A stretch of 64,000 nt of DNA from Rhodobacteraceae bacterium Alg238-R152 (GTDB taxonomy: Bacteria; Pseudomonadota; Alphaproteobacteria; Rhodobacterales; Rhodobacteraceae), in NCBI GenBank assembly GCA_900537125.1, contig UNRJ01000002.1, positions 186,001 through 250,000 on the forward strand, in the 5' to 3' direction. The translations under genes were made by a program, and so were the position numbers. The notes under the pieces are model-generated. The model was not told where the DNA came from and made no database searches. It saw only the letters and a program-made list of their open reading frames with translations. Each line of letters begins with the position of its first letter. The stretch's first letter is position 1. Shown one piece after another: positions 8,779 through 17,841 of this stretch.

Positions 8779-9882
8779 CTAGGCGTCCAACGCACGGCAA
8801 TCTTCAGGCAGCCAGCCAATTTCAATCTGCTGACCTGGGGTGAGGCGTTCTACATCCGGCGCGTTCCGGGTTTTGATGACAAACTCATCATTGCCCGCCA
8901 CTGACAGACGTGTGCGGAAGATATCACCCATGTAGATGAACTCTTTCACTTCGGCTTTCAGCGTGTGCGCGCCTTCCTGAATGCGATCTTTGTTGTATTC
9001 AACGCGCTCTGGGCGGATCGAGACACGGGTGCGGGCACCCGGTTTCACGCTATCATGCACCGGCTTGCAGTCGATCAGCTCGCCGTCATCCAGTTCAACA
9101 ATGGCGATGCCGTTATTGATCTCTTTGACCACACCTTCCAGCGTGTTGTTCTCGCCGATGAACTGCGCCACAAAGCTGTTTTGTGGGTTTTCATACAGGG
9201 TATCCGGTGGATCCAGCTGCTGAATACGGCCATCGTCAAACACCGCAACACGGTCCGACATAGTCAGCGCTTCGGTCTGGTCGTGGGTCACATATACCGT
9301 GGTGATGCCAAGGTTGTGCGCCAGGTTGGTGATTTCAAACTGCATTTTTTCACGCAGTTGTTTGTCGAGCGCACCCAGTGGCTCATCCATCAGAACCAGT
9401 TCGGGTTCAAACACCAGTGCCCGCGCCAAGGCGATCCGCTGTTGCTGCCCCCCGGAAAGCTGGGCAGGCCGGCGGCCGCCAAAGGCACCCATTTCGACCA
9501 TGTCCAAGGCACGCATGATTTTCTCTTCGCGCTCGGTTTTGCCCATTTTACGCACTTCCAGTGGGAAGCTCAGGTTTTCCGCAATCGTCATATGCGGGAA
9601 CAATGCGTAGTTTTGGAACACCATGCCGATGCCGCGTTTGTGCGGTGGAATGTTGTTGATTGAGGTTCCGCCAAGGCGAATATCGCCATGGGTTGCCGTT
9701 TCAAAGCCCGCCAACATCATAAGGCAAGTTGTCTTGCCAGAACCCGATGGGCCCAACATGGTCAGAAACTCGCCTCTCGGCAGACTTAAGTTCAGATCTT
9801 TGACGACGAGGGTCTCACCATCATAGCTCTTTTGCACGCGGTCAAATTCGACAAACGCGTCGTTCGATGCACTATCAGCCAA
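8779..9882 (-). CDS. potA: Polyamine ABC transporter ATP-binding protein (PotA-like)
   Basis: A cytoplasmic ATPase of 367 residues that powers import. Walker A GPSGSGKT is at 44-51, the signature LSGGQQQR at 142-149, Walker B LVLMDE near 163-168 and the switch His at about 200. A C-terminal TOBE domain follows. The long open frame reaches 10059, but the TTG at 9882 is preferred: AGGGAG lies six bases upstream and the protein then starts MADSASNDAF, close to the conserved FVEFDRVQKSY. It is the first gene of the operon. A TGATCAAAT motif lies 171 bases upstream. Confidence 0.88.
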   Translation of the reverse strand: MADSASNDAFVEFDRVQKSYDGETLVVKDLNLSLPRGEFLTMLGPSGSGKTTCLMMLAGFETATHGDIRLGGTSINNIPPHKRGIGMVFQNYALFPHMTIAENLSFPLEVRKMGKTEREEKIMRALDMVEMGAFGGRRPAQLSGGQQQRIALARALVFEPELVLMDEPLGALDKQLREKMQFEITNLAHNLGITTVYVTHDQTEALTMSDRVAVFDDGRIQQLDPPDTLYENPQNSFVAQFIGENNTLEGVVKEINNGIAIVELDDGELIDCKPVHDSVKPGARTRVSIRPERVEYNKDRIQEGAHTLKAEVKEFIYMGDIFRTRLSVAGNDEFVIKTRNAPDVERLTPGQQIEIGWLPEDCRALDA

Positions 9883-10052
9883 AATCGGCTCCCTGTGTTG
9901 TCGGTCGGCAGATTTACTCTGCTCGTCTGATTCAAGTGTAACCACACCTGAGCTTAAATGCGCAAGCCAGCATTCCGTATGGGAAAGTCTGCCAGCCAAT
10001 TGGTAGGGTCGACGTCTGTTTGCGACACTTCGATGACGATTTTCGCCAATTA

Positions 10053-10061
10053 TGATCAAAT
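10053..10061. promoter_or_regulatory. TGATCAAAT motif, candidate GntR operator (potA side)
   Basis: TGATCAAAT occurs here, at 11653 and at 12469, each in front of one of the three polyamine transcription units. The neighbouring FCD-type GntR protein is the likely binder; this is inference from shared sequence and position. Confidence 0.45.
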
Positions 10062-10133
10062 GGTAAACCCATAAGTCTGCAAAACTCCAAAGTATTTCCG
10101 GCTAAAGTTGCAAAGCCTCCGCTTGAGCGGACA

Positions 10134-10161
10134 CAAAAAAACCCGGAGCGATGCTCCGGGT
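10134..10161 (-). terminator. Intrinsic terminator of the aminotransferase gene
   Basis: A perfect nine-pair stem (ACCCGGAGC with GCTCCGGGT, 10141-10149 and 10153-10161) has a three-base loop. On the minus strand a run of seven U follows, a textbook rho-independent terminator. Confidence 0.9.
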
Positions 10162-10190
10162 GAAATAATTTTGCGCAAAAAATAGGCAAC

Positions 10191-11579
10191 CTACTTATAG
10201 AGGCCTTCCTCTTTGATTTGCTCAAAAGTTTGATCCAAGGCGCGAATCGCACGTTCGATCAGGGTGTCGACGTCACTGCGCATCATCACCAAGGGGGGGG
10301 AAATGATCATACGATCGCCAACATGGCGCATCACCAGGTTGTTGCCAAAACAATGTTCCCGGCATTTGTAACCAACTGTGCCCGCTTCGGCCTCAAACGG
10401 TGCACGTGTGGCTTTATTTGGGGTCAATGCAATCGAGCCCATCATGCCAACAATCTTGGCTTCCCCAACCAGCGGGTGATCCGCCAGCGTTTCCCATTTT
10501 TCTTTTAGGTAAGGGCCCACATCGTCGCGTACATGCTCGACGATTTTTTCCTCTTCAAGAATACGCAGGTTTTCCAGCGCCACTGCACAGGACACAGGGT
10601 GACCAGAATAGGTGTACCCATGATTGAACTCGGTCGCGGCAACCACTTCGGCCACTTCGTCACAGACAATGCTGCCACCAATTGGCGCGTAGCCTGACGA
10701 CAAGCCTTTGGCGATCGACATGATATGCGGCTTGATGCCCACGGTCTGGCTGCCAAACCAGTTGCCGGTGCGGCCAAAGCCACAGATCACCTCATCCGCA
10801 ATCAGCAGGATTTCATATTTGTCGCAGATGCGCTGGATTTCCGGCCAATAGGTCTCTGGTGGCACAATCACACCACCGGCGCCTTGAATCGGCTCGGCAA
10901 TAAAGGCCGCCACGCGGTCTTCACCCAGTTCCAGAATCGCTTCTTCCAGCTCCTGCGCGCGCTGCAGGCCAAATTCTTCCGGCGACATGTCCCCGCCCTC
11001 AGCCCACCAGTTTGGCTGGTTGATATGGTGAATATCCGGGATTGGCAGGCTGCCCTGCTGGTGCATTGGCACCATGCCACCAAGGCTTGCACCGGCCACG
11101 GTTGACCCATGATAGGCGTTTTTGCGGCTGATAAAGATGGTTTTTGTCGGCTTGCCTTTGGCAGACCAATAGTGCCGCACAAGGCGCAGGTTGGTGTCAT
11201 TGGCCTCAGAGCCCGACCCAGCATAAAAAACGTGGTTCAGGTCCCCCGGCGCCAGTTCCGCCAGCTTTGCGGACAGGGCAATCACCGGCACGTGGGTGGT
11301 TTTGAAAAATGTGTTGTAATACGGCAGCTCACGCATTTGGCGCGCCGCCACTTCCGCCAGCTCGTCACGGCCATAGCCGATGTTCACACACCACAACCCA
11401 GCCATCGCATCGAGCAGCTGCTCCCCCTCGCTGTCCGTCAGCGTGACACCTTTCGCTTTTGTGATCACACGCGCGCCAGTGCTGTGAAAATCGTTTTGCG
11501 TGGAGAACGGGTGCATATGGTGCGCCACATCCAGCGCCTGTAGCTCCGCAGTGGGTAGGTGATTTGTGATCGCATTCAT
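10191..11579 (-). CDS. Class III aminotransferase, probably putrescine/polyamine:pyruvate aminotransferase
   Basis: A 462-residue cytoplasmic PLP enzyme of the omega-aminotransferase family. The PLP phosphate motif GSGSEA is at 121-126, the Asp that contacts the pyridine nitrogen is D262 (ADEV), and the Schiff-base Lys is K291 (SIAKGLSSG). Length and motifs match SpuC-type putrescine-pyruvate aminotransferases, which turn putrescine into 4-aminobutanal. Its place between two polyamine importers supports that role, but related enzymes use beta-alanine or taurine. GAGG lies six bases before the ATG. The upstream gap contains the TGATCAAAT motif. Confidence 0.82.
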   Translation of the reverse strand: MNAITNHLPTAELQALDVAHHMHPFSTQNDFHSTGARVITKAKGVTLTDSEGEQLLDAMAGLWCVNIGYGRDELAEVAARQMRELPYYNTFFKTTHVPVIALSAKLAELAPGDLNHVFYAGSGSEANDTNLRLVRHYWSAKGKPTKTIFISRKNAYHGSTVAGASLGGMVPMHQQGSLPIPDIHHINQPNWWAEGGDMSPEEFGLQRAQELEEAILELGEDRVAAFIAEPIQGAGGVIVPPETYWPEIQRICDKYEILLIADEVICGFGRTGNWFGSQTVGIKPHIMSIAKGLSSGYAPIGGSIVCDEVAEVVAATEFNHGYTYSGHPVSCAVALENLRILEEEKIVEHVRDDVGPYLKEKWETLADHPLVGEAKIVGMMGSIALTPNKATRAPFEAEAGTVGYKCREHCFGNNLVMRHVGDRMIISPPLVMMRSDVDTLIERAIRALDQTFEQIKEEGLYK

Positions 11580-11652
11580 GGCAAACCTCGCAACAGAATC
11601 AGGGTGGGCAAAACGGCCAAATCACCGCTTCACATCTCTTGCTACAAAAATA

Positions 11653-11667
11653 TGATCAAATTTTGAT
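11653..11667. promoter_or_regulatory. TGATCAAAT motif inside an ATCAAA-T-TTTGAT palindrome
   Basis: A perfect 13-base palindrome (11655-11667) overlaps the shared TGATCAAAT motif (11653-11661), upstream of the aminotransferase start and touching the stop codon of the GntR gene. It is the most symmetrical of the three copies. Confidence 0.5.
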
Positions 11668-12383
11668 TAGTCAATCGTCTCGCTAAATGCGGTGCCATCC
11701 CGCAGCGCTGCGCGGATCTGCTCCATGCCTTGCACCACATCTTCGCGCATCGCATTAGCGGTGGCCTGCGCATTTTTGGCCTTCAGCGCATCCAGTGCAG
11801 TCTTGTGATTGTCGGGTAAATTCTGCGTACCCATACGTCCACAGACCACCCGCATCGAGGGGCCGAATCGCAGCCAGACACTGTTGGCCACATCCATCAG
11901 AATCGGCGCATTGGCGACAGCATACAGCTTGGCGTGAAAGGCATAGTTTTGGCGCAAATAAGCGGATACATCGCCACGCGTGATCGCCTCATCAACTTGC
12001 GAATCAATCTTTTCCAGCGCCGCAATATCTGTCGCCGTAATCTTCTCAGCCGCATGCTCAGCCAGTCGCGATTCAACGGTTTCTCTCAGAAAAATAAGGT
12101 CATCTATGGCATCCGCGGTGAGCATAGGCACCACAACACGGCGGTTGCCGCGAAACTCCAGCGCCCCTTCACTGGTCAATCTCCGAATCGCTTCGCGAAT
12201 AGGGGTCATGCCGGCACCGGTGCGTTCGATCAAACCCTGGATGGTGACCGCCTGTCCCGGCGCCAATTCGCCAAAAAGCACCGCATCGCGTAACTGGGCA
12301 TAAACCTGTTGGTGCACCGGGACGCGAGCCGCGTTTTCGTCGCTGTGTTCAAAACCTTGTCCCAATTTCCCAGTGCCTTCCAT
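11667..12383 (-). CDS. GntR family regulator, FadR subfamily (FCD domain)
   Basis: A 238-residue DNA-binding regulator. The winged HTH covers about residues 24-88 (VYAQLRDAVLFGELAPGQ and MTPIREAIRRL), followed by an all-helical FCD ligand-binding domain to about residue 225. It lies between the aminotransferase gene and the divergent potF operon, so it probably controls all the polyamine genes with a polyamine or a breakdown product as effector (inference). The start codon lacks a strong Shine-Dalgarno sequence. It may share a promoter region with potF (12384-12530). Confidence 0.85.
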   Translation of the reverse strand: MEGTGKLGQGFEHSDENAARVPVHQQVYAQLRDAVLFGELAPGQAVTIQGLIERTGAGMTPIREAIRRLTSEGALEFRGNRRVVVPMLTADAIDDLIFLRETVESRLAEHAAEKITATDIAALEKIDSQVDEAITRGDVSAYLRQNYAFHAKLYAVANAPILMDVANSVWLRFGPSMRVVCGRMGTQNLPDNHKTALDALKAKNAQATANAMREDVVQGMEQIRAALRDGTAFSETID

Positions 12384-12467
12384 TTGTGCAATCCAATCCT
12401 AAATGCGATGTGCTAGAACGTATAATCATCGGCAAAATGCACAAGCATATTGCCATAACGCAAAAAC

Positions 12468-12477
12468 TTGATCAAAT
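12468..12477. promoter_or_regulatory. TGATCAAAT motif, candidate GntR operator (potF side)
   Basis: TTGATCAAAT lies 54 bases before the potF start in the gap shared with the divergent gntR gene. This position would allow control of potF and perhaps autoregulation. Confidence 0.45.
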
Positions 12478-12530
12478 TAATCTCACAGAATGCGACCGGG
12501 TCTGAACCTGGCGTCCAACGGGAGAACATC

Positions 12531-13616
12531 ATGAAGACATCCTTCATCGCACTCGCGGCCTCTATGGCGATTGGTGCAACTGCTGCCACCGCCGAAGAGG
12601 TGCGTGTTTATAACTGGTCTGACTACATCGACGAAGAACTGCTGACCAAGTTTACCGAAGAAACCGACATCAAGCTGATCTACGATGTGTTTGACAGCAA
12701 CGACGTTCTGGAAACTAAAATGCTGGCGGGCAATTCCGGCTATGACGTGGTTGTGCCGTCTGGCACCTTCCTGCAGCGTCAGATCTCCGCTGGTGCCTTC
12801 CAGAAGCTGGACAAATCCAAACTGGGCAATTCCGGCAACATGTGGGACGTGATCGCGGATCGCACCGCAAGCTATGACCCCGGCAATGAATACTCCATCA
12901 ACTACATGTGGGGCACCACTGGCATTGGCGTGAACGTCAATAAAGTGAAAGAGGTGCTGGGCGAAGATGCCCCAATTGGCTCTCTCGCACTGATTTTTGA
13001 TCCCGCCAACATGGAAAAGCTCGCCTCTTGCGGCGTGCATGTGTTGGATGCGGCGGATGAGATGATTCCGGCGGCACTGGCCTATTTGGGTGAAAATCCT
13101 GACAGCCACGACAAAGACGTGATTGCCAAGGCGGAGCCGCTGTTCACCGCCATCGCGCCTTACATTCAAAAGTTCCACAGCTCTGAGTACATCAACGGCT
13201 TGGCAAACGGCGACATCTGCGTGGCTGTTGGCTGGTCCGGCGACATCCTGCAGGCACGAGACCGTGCCGCAGAGGCCGAAAACGGTGTGGAAATTGTCTA
13301 CAACGCTCCTTCGGAGGGCGCGTTGATGTGGTTTGACCAGATGGCGATCCCGGTGGATGCCCCCAACGCCGAGGCTGCGCACAAGTTCCTGAACTTCATC
13401 ATGGATGCGCAGAACATGGCGGATGCGTCCAACTACGTTTACTACGCAAACGGCAACAAAGCGTCCCAGCCTCTGTTGGAAGAAGACGTGATTGGCGATC
13501 CGGCGATCTATCCGGACGAAGCCACGCTTGAAAACCTCTACACCACCTCGCCTTACCCACCAAAGGTACAGCGCGTTGTGACCCGTATGTGGACCAAAAT
13601 CAAATCCGGCACCTAA
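12531..13616 (+). CDS. potF: Putrescine ABC transporter substrate-binding protein
   Basis: A 361-residue periplasmic binding protein. A signal peptide (residues 1-21, ending TAATAEE) precedes the classical polyamine-binder start VRVYNWSDYID. Conserved segments for polyamine recognition follow (YDVVVPSGTFL, YMWGTTGIG, VAVGWSGD). The ATG at 12531 has GGGAG six bases upstream and starts the signal peptide; an upstream in-frame extension to 12468 is not plausible. It is the first gene of potF-potG-potH-potI-puuB-like. A stem-loop follows the stop codon. Confidence 0.93.
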   Translation: MKTSFIALAASMAIGATAATAEEVRVYNWSDYIDEELLTKFTEETDIKLIYDVFDSNDVLETKMLAGNSGYDVVVPSGTFLQRQISAGAFQKLDKSKLGNSGNMWDVIADRTASYDPGNEYSINYMWGTTGIGVNVNKVKEVLGEDAPIGSLALIFDPANMEKLASCGVHVLDAADEMIPAALAYLGENPDSHDKDVIAKAEPLFTAIAPYIQKFHSSEYINGLANGDICVAVGWSGDILQARDRAAEAENGVEIVYNAPSEGALMWFDQMAIPVDAPNAEAAHKFLNFIMDAQNMADASNYVYYANGNKASQPLLEEDVIGDPAIYPDEATLENLYTTSPYPPKVQRVVTRMWTKIKSGT

Positions 13617-13630
13617 GCCTGATTTAACCC

Positions 13631-13655
13631 GGCTCGCGCACCTGTTGCGCGGGCC
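13631..13655 (+). terminator. Intercistronic stem-loop after potF
   Basis: A ten-pair stem with one G-U (GGCTCGCGCA at 13631-13640 with 13646-13655) and a five-base loop lies between potF and potG. There is no U-run. It is probably a message-stabilising or attenuating element. Confidence 0.55.
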
Positions 13656-13688
13656 ACTTTGACTTCTCCAACATTGCCGGAGCCCACC

Positions 13689-14813
13689 ATGGCGCTTGAT
13701 GTCTTTGCCCCTTGGGATGATCCCAACGCAAAACCCCTCATTCAGTTTCGGAACGTGACCAAACGCTTTGGTGACTTCACGGCGATTGATGATCTGACCG
13801 TGGATATTTTTGAGAAGGAATTTTTTGCCCTTCTTGGTCCGTCCGGCTGTGGCAAAACCACAATGATGCGTATGCTCGCTGGGTTTGAGACGCCAACCGA
13901 AGGTCAAATCATATTGGCAGGTCAGGACATCGGGCCGGTGCCACCCAACAAGCGTGCGACGAACATGATGTTCCAGTCTTACGCGCTGTTCCCGCATCTC
14001 TCAATTTGGGAAAACATCGCCTTTGGTCTGAAGCGGGACAAGATGCCCAAGGATCAAATTGGCGAGCGTGTAGAAGAGATGCTGCGCCTGACCCGTCTTG
14101 AGAAATTTGCCCGTCGCAAACCGCACCAAATCTCCGGTGGTCAGCGCCAGCGCGTGGCACTTGCCCGCTCTTTGGCCAAAGCCCCCAAACTTTTGCTGCT
14201 CGACGAACCACTTGGCGCACTCGATAAAAAACTGCGCCAAGAGACCCAATTTGAACTGATGGACATTCAAGAAACCACCGGCACCACCTTTGTAATTGTG
14301 ACCCACGATCAGGAAGAGGCGATGACAGTGGCCAGCCGTGTCGCGGTGATGGACCACGGCCAGATTGTGCAGGTTTCCACGCCGGATGTGATCTACGAGG
14401 CGCCCAATTCCACCTATGTGGCGGACTTCATTGGCGACGTGAACCTGATCTCCGGCAAAGCAGACCCGCGGGGGGAAAGGCTGCATATGCACTGGGCCGA
14501 AGGTCAGCCTGCCGTGGTGGGCTCGCCATTGGATGGGGCTGCCAAAGGTCAGGATCTGCACTATGCGATCCGGCCTGAAAAAGTCTCTATTTCAGCTGAA
14601 AAGCCAGAAAATGCCGCCAACGCCATCCAAGGCGAAGTGCATGACATTGCTTATCTTGGCAACATCTCGACCTACCACGTGCAGCTGCCAGGGGGACAAA
14701 TCATCAAGGCGCAATCCGCCAACAACCGCCGGATCTCCCGTCGTGCGTTCACATGGGAGGACAAGGTATGGCTCAGCTGGACAGACACCGCCGGTGTCTT
14801 CCTGGAGCGCTAA
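13689..14813 (+). CDS. potG: Putrescine ABC transporter ATP-binding protein
   Basis: A cytoplasmic ATPase of 374 residues. Walker A GPSGCGKT is at 50-57, the signature ISGGQRQR near 147, Walker B LLLLDEP near 170, and a TOBE domain lies at the C-terminus. The ATG at 13689 is chosen because GGAG stands six bases before it; an upstream TTG in frame at 13659 lacks this. It is followed after three bases by potH. Confidence 0.92.
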   Translation: MALDVFAPWDDPNAKPLIQFRNVTKRFGDFTAIDDLTVDIFEKEFFALLGPSGCGKTTMMRMLAGFETPTEGQIILAGQDIGPVPPNKRATNMMFQSYALFPHLSIWENIAFGLKRDKMPKDQIGERVEEMLRLTRLEKFARRKPHQISGGQRQRVALARSLAKAPKLLLLDEPLGALDKKLRQETQFELMDIQETTGTTFVIVTHDQEEAMTVASRVAVMDHGQIVQVSTPDVIYEAPNSTYVADFIGDVNLISGKADPRGERLHMHWAEGQPAVVGSPLDGAAKGQDLHYAIRPEKVSISAEKPENAANAIQGEVHDIAYLGNISTYHVQLPGGQIIKAQSANNRRISRRAFTWEDKVWLSWTDTAGVFLER

Positions 14814-14816
14814 GAG

Positions 14817-15704
14817 ATGCGCCGCCTCCTGATCGCCGTCCCGTTTCTCTGGCTTCTGGCACTGTTTATTGTGCCGTTTGTCATTGTCTTCAAAATCTCG
14901 CTTTCCGATCTGGCTGTGGCGATCCCGCCCTACACGCCGACGCTGGACGTCTCTGAAGGCTGGGCCGGGCTCAAAGCGTTCTTTGCAGAGTTGGATTTTG
15001 AGAACTACATCTGGCTGACCGAGGATGCCCTCTATTGGAAAGCCTACCTCTCCAGCCTCAAGATTGCGGTGATTTCGACCCTGCTGACGCTTCTAGTTGG
15101 CTATCCCATCGCCTATGGCATTGCCCGTGCCCCACAAGAATGGCGCGCCATGTTGTTCATGCTGGTGATCCTGCCGTTTTGGACCAGCTTTCTGATCCGC
15201 GTGTATTCCTGGATGGGCATTCTGAGCCAAGAAGGCTACCTCAATCAGGTGCTGCTCTGGATTGGCGTGATCAACGAACCGCTGATCATCCTCAACACCA
15301 ACATCGCCGTCTACATCGGCATTGTGTACACCTACCTGCCGTTTATGATCCTGCCGATCTACGCGGCCTTGGAAAAGCTCGACATCAGCCTTTTGGAAGC
15401 CGCCGAAGATCTCGGATGTTCCCGCTTCTCCGCCTTCTGGTTGGTGACCGTGCCGCTGTCCAAACAAGGCATTATTGCCGGCAGTTTCTTGGTCTTCATT
15501 CCCACCATCGGTGAATTTGTGATCCCCTCGCTCTTGGGCGGTTCACGCACGCTGATGATTGGTAAAGTGCTCTGGGAGGAGTTCTTCTCCAACCGCGATT
15601 GGCCTGTGGCGTCGGCCGTTGCAGTGGTGCTCTTGCTGATCCTGATCATCCCCATCGTGCTCTTCCAGCGCAACGAGCAAAAACAGCGGGAGGCCAACCA
15701 ATGA
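14817..15704 (+). CDS. potH: Putrescine ABC transporter permease
   Basis: A 295-residue inner-membrane permease with an N-terminal helix (LLIAVPFLWLLALFIVPFVI), a periplasmic loop and a five-helix core carrying the EAA loop (EAAEDLGCSRFSAFWLVTVP). Size and order match PotH. The stop overlaps the potI start by ATGA, so the two are translationally coupled. Confidence 0.92.
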   Translation: MRRLLIAVPFLWLLALFIVPFVIVFKISLSDLAVAIPPYTPTLDVSEGWAGLKAFFAELDFENYIWLTEDALYWKAYLSSLKIAVISTLLTLLVGYPIAYGIARAPQEWRAMLFMLVILPFWTSFLIRVYSWMGILSQEGYLNQVLLWIGVINEPLIILNTNIAVYIGIVYTYLPFMILPIYAALEKLDISLLEAAEDLGCSRFSAFWLVTVPLSKQGIIAGSFLVFIPTIGEFVIPSLLGGSRTLMIGKVLWEEFFSNRDWPVASAVAVVLLLILIIPIVLFQRNEQKQREANQ

Positions 15705-16519
15705 GACGCATGACCTGGTTCAACGTCACCTCGCTGACGCTTGGCTTTGCCTTCCTCTACTTGCCCATGCTGATCTTGATTATCTTCAGCTTCAATGAAA
15801 GCAAACTTGTCACTGTTTGGGCTGGGTTCAGCACAAAATGGTATGGGGAAGTGCTGCGCAATACTGCGTTTCTGGACGCCGCCTGGGTGACCGTCAAAGT
15901 GGCCTTCATCAGCTCTTGCCTTGCCACCATCCTGGGCACCATGGCGGCCATCGTCATGGTCCGCGCAGGTCGCTTTAAGGGCCGCACGCTGTTCTCTGGC
16001 ATGATCTACGCCCCTATGGTGATGCCCGAAGTCATCACCGGTCTGTCCCTGCTTCTGCTGTTCATCAGCCTCGGCATGGACCGTGGCGTTTTCACCATCG
16101 TGCTGGCGCACACCACCTTCGCGATGTGCTACGTCTCTGTGGTGGTCAGTTCGCGTCTGGTGAGTTTTGACCAAAGCCTCGAGGAAGCGGCGCTTGATTT
16201 GGGTTGTTCCCCTGTGCAGGCCTTCCGCCTCGTGACCTTACCGATCATCGCCCCGGCGGTGATCTCCGGCTGGCTTCTGGCCTTTACCCTGTCGCTGGAC
16301 GATCTGGTGATCGCGTCCTTCACCTCTGGCCCCTCAGCCACCACGTTGCCAATGAAAATCTGGTCTTCGGTGCGTCTTGGTGTGAGCCCGGAAATCAACG
16401 CGCTCTCCACCATCATGATCCTTGTGGTGGCGATTGGCGTGATTACCGCCTCGCTGATCAACAAGCGCAATGTCGTGCGGCAACGGCGTGAGGAAGCGGC
16501 GGCAGAAAAGCTGGCATGA
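15701..16519 (+). CDS. potI: Putrescine ABC transporter permease
   Basis: A 272-residue inner-membrane permease, the second subunit of the PotHI channel. Six hydrophobic segments and the EAA loop (EAALDLGCSPVQAFRLVTLP) are clear. The start at 15701 overlaps the potH stop (ATGA) and has GGGAGG upstream, so the longer open frame from 15599 is not used. It overlaps the next gene by four bases. Confidence 0.92.
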   Translation: MRRMTWFNVTSLTLGFAFLYLPMLILIIFSFNESKLVTVWAGFSTKWYGEVLRNTAFLDAAWVTVKVAFISSCLATILGTMAAIVMVRAGRFKGRTLFSGMIYAPMVMPEVITGLSLLLLFISLGMDRGVFTIVLAHTTFAMCYVSVVVSSRLVSFDQSLEEAALDLGCSPVQAFRLVTLPIIAPAVISGWLLAFTLSLDDLVIASFTSGPSATTLPMKIWSSVRLGVSPEINALSTIMILVVAIGVITASLINKRNVVRQRREEAAAEKLA

Positions 16520-17841
16520 GACAAATCTGCGACCCGTTTGCCTACTCAGACGGCCCGATAGAAAACAGCTTTTGGGCTGAAACAGTGCCTGTTTCGACCC
16601 GATCTGCTCTGTCTGGCAACGTCATCACAGAGGTTGCGATCATCGGTGCCGGCTACACCGGTCTCAACGCCGCGCTTAGGCTGGCCGAAGCAGGTGTCGA
16701 CGTCACCGTGCTGGACGCCAAGCAGGCTGGCTGGGGCGCATCTGGGCGCAACGGCGGCTTCTGCTGTCTTGGGGGCGCAAAAGCTTCAAACAAGACTCTA
16801 AAAAGGCGATTTGGCGAGGCTGCCCTGTCTAACTATATGTCGGCGGAACGCGCTGCCGTGGATCATGTGGATGGTCTCTTGGCGCGTTTTAACTGGGACG
16901 TGGACCGGCATAGTGATGGCGAAACCATGCTGGCGCACAATGCCCGTGCCGCCGCCGGATTCGCGCAAGAAGCTGAAGATCTGGCCTCGCTCTATCAAAA
17001 GCCCATAGATGTGATTGCCAAAGAAGACCTGGCGGATCGCGGCTTTGGCAGCGGTTTTCATGGTGCTATCACAATCCCCATTGGCTTTGCCCTCAATCCA
17101 CGCAAATACGTCTCTAACTTGGCCCAATCCTCCGAAACGGCCGGCGCCAAAATCTATGGCGACACAGCGGTCACAGGGACCAAGCAGCACGGTGGCCTGT
17201 GGCATCTTACAACACCGCAGGGGCAGATCACGGCCAAAAAACTGGTGATCGCCACCAATGGGTATTCCAGCGAATCCACCCCGCCATGGCTCGCCGGGCG
17301 CTTCCTTCCGGCCCAATCCAGTGTGATTGTCACGCGTCCGATCTCCCCAGAAGAACAGGCCGCGCAAGGCTGGACCTCACGGCAAATGTCTTATGACAGC
17401 CGAAACCTGCTGCATTACTTCCGCCTGATGCCCGACAACCGCTTCCTGTTTGGCATGCGTGGCGGGCTCTCAACCTCCAAACGCACCAGCGACCAGATCA
17501 AGCTGCGCATCCGCCAGCATTTTGAGCGGCTTTTCCCCGCATGGTCCCACATCGAAACGCCGTATCACTGGTCCGGTTTTGTCTGTTATAGCCGTGCCCA
17601 AACGCCATTTTCCGGTCGTGTTCCCGGAGTGGAAAACCTCTATGCAGGTTTTGCCTATCACGGGAATGGCGTCGCCATGGGCAGCTATGCGGGTGCACTG
17701 ATTGCACAAGATATCCTGCAAGATTCGACCCTAATGCACCCGGATATCATGCGCGCTACGCCGGGTCGCTTTCCCTTTGGCCGTTTCCGCCGCCTGCTGA
17801 TGTATCCGGGATATCTGTACTACGGGCTTAAAGATCTCTGA
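16516..17841 (+). CDS. FAD-dependent amine oxidase, PuuB-like (gamma-glutamylputrescine oxidase family)
   Basis: A 441-residue flavoprotein of the DAO/glycine oxidase family. The Rossmann motif GAGYTG is at 44-49 and the second FAD motif GASGRNGG near 75-82. A C-terminal YHGNGV segment contacts the flavin. PuuB oxidises gamma-glutamylputrescine to the aldehyde; coupling to potI by ATGA supports a polyamine-related amine substrate. No PuuA-like ligase is in the window, so direct oxidation of another amine is also possible. The 3' end overlaps the convergent kinase-like gene by 22 bases. Confidence 0.82.
   Translation: MRQICDPFAYSDGPIENSFWAETVPVSTRSALSGNVITEVAIIGAGYTGLNAALRLAEAGVDVTVLDAKQAGWGASGRNGGFCCLGGAKASNKTLKRRFGEAALSNYMSAERAAVDHVDGLLARFNWDVDRHSDGETMLAHNARAAAGFAQEAEDLASLYQKPIDVIAKEDLADRGFGSGFHGAITIPIGFALNPRKYVSNLAQSSETAGAKIYGDTAVTGTKQHGGLWHLTTPQGQITAKKLVIATNGYSSESTPPWLAGRFLPAQSSVIVTRPISPEEQAAQGWTSRQMSYDSRNLLHYFRLMPDNRFLFGMRGGLSTSKRTSDQIKLRIRQHFERLFPAWSHIETPYHWSGFVCYSRAQTPFSGRVPGVENLYAGFAYHGNGVAMGSYAGALIAQDILQDSTLMHPDIMRATPGRFPFGRFRRLLMYPGYLYYGLKDL

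Larger units (their letters stand above)
9883..10190. other. 308-base intergenic region upstream of potA
   Basis: This gap holds the 5' control region of the potA operon on the minus strand (including the TGATCAAAT motif at 10053-10061) and, at its right end, the terminator of the minus-strand aminotransferase gene. No convincing small gene or RNA gene was seen. The upstream extension of the potA frame covers 9883-10059 but lacks family similarity. Confidence 0.6.

Noticed and set aside
7720-8904. A 394-codon plus-strand open frame opposite the PotD-like gene
   Set aside because: It covers the binding-protein gene and runs into potA; no domain or start signal was found.
12483-13997. A 504-codon open frame on the minus strand opposite potF and potG
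   Set aside because: It spans two clear plus-strand genes with known motifs and a stem-loop, and its translation is His/Arg/Gly-rich without family features. It is a codon-bias shadow.
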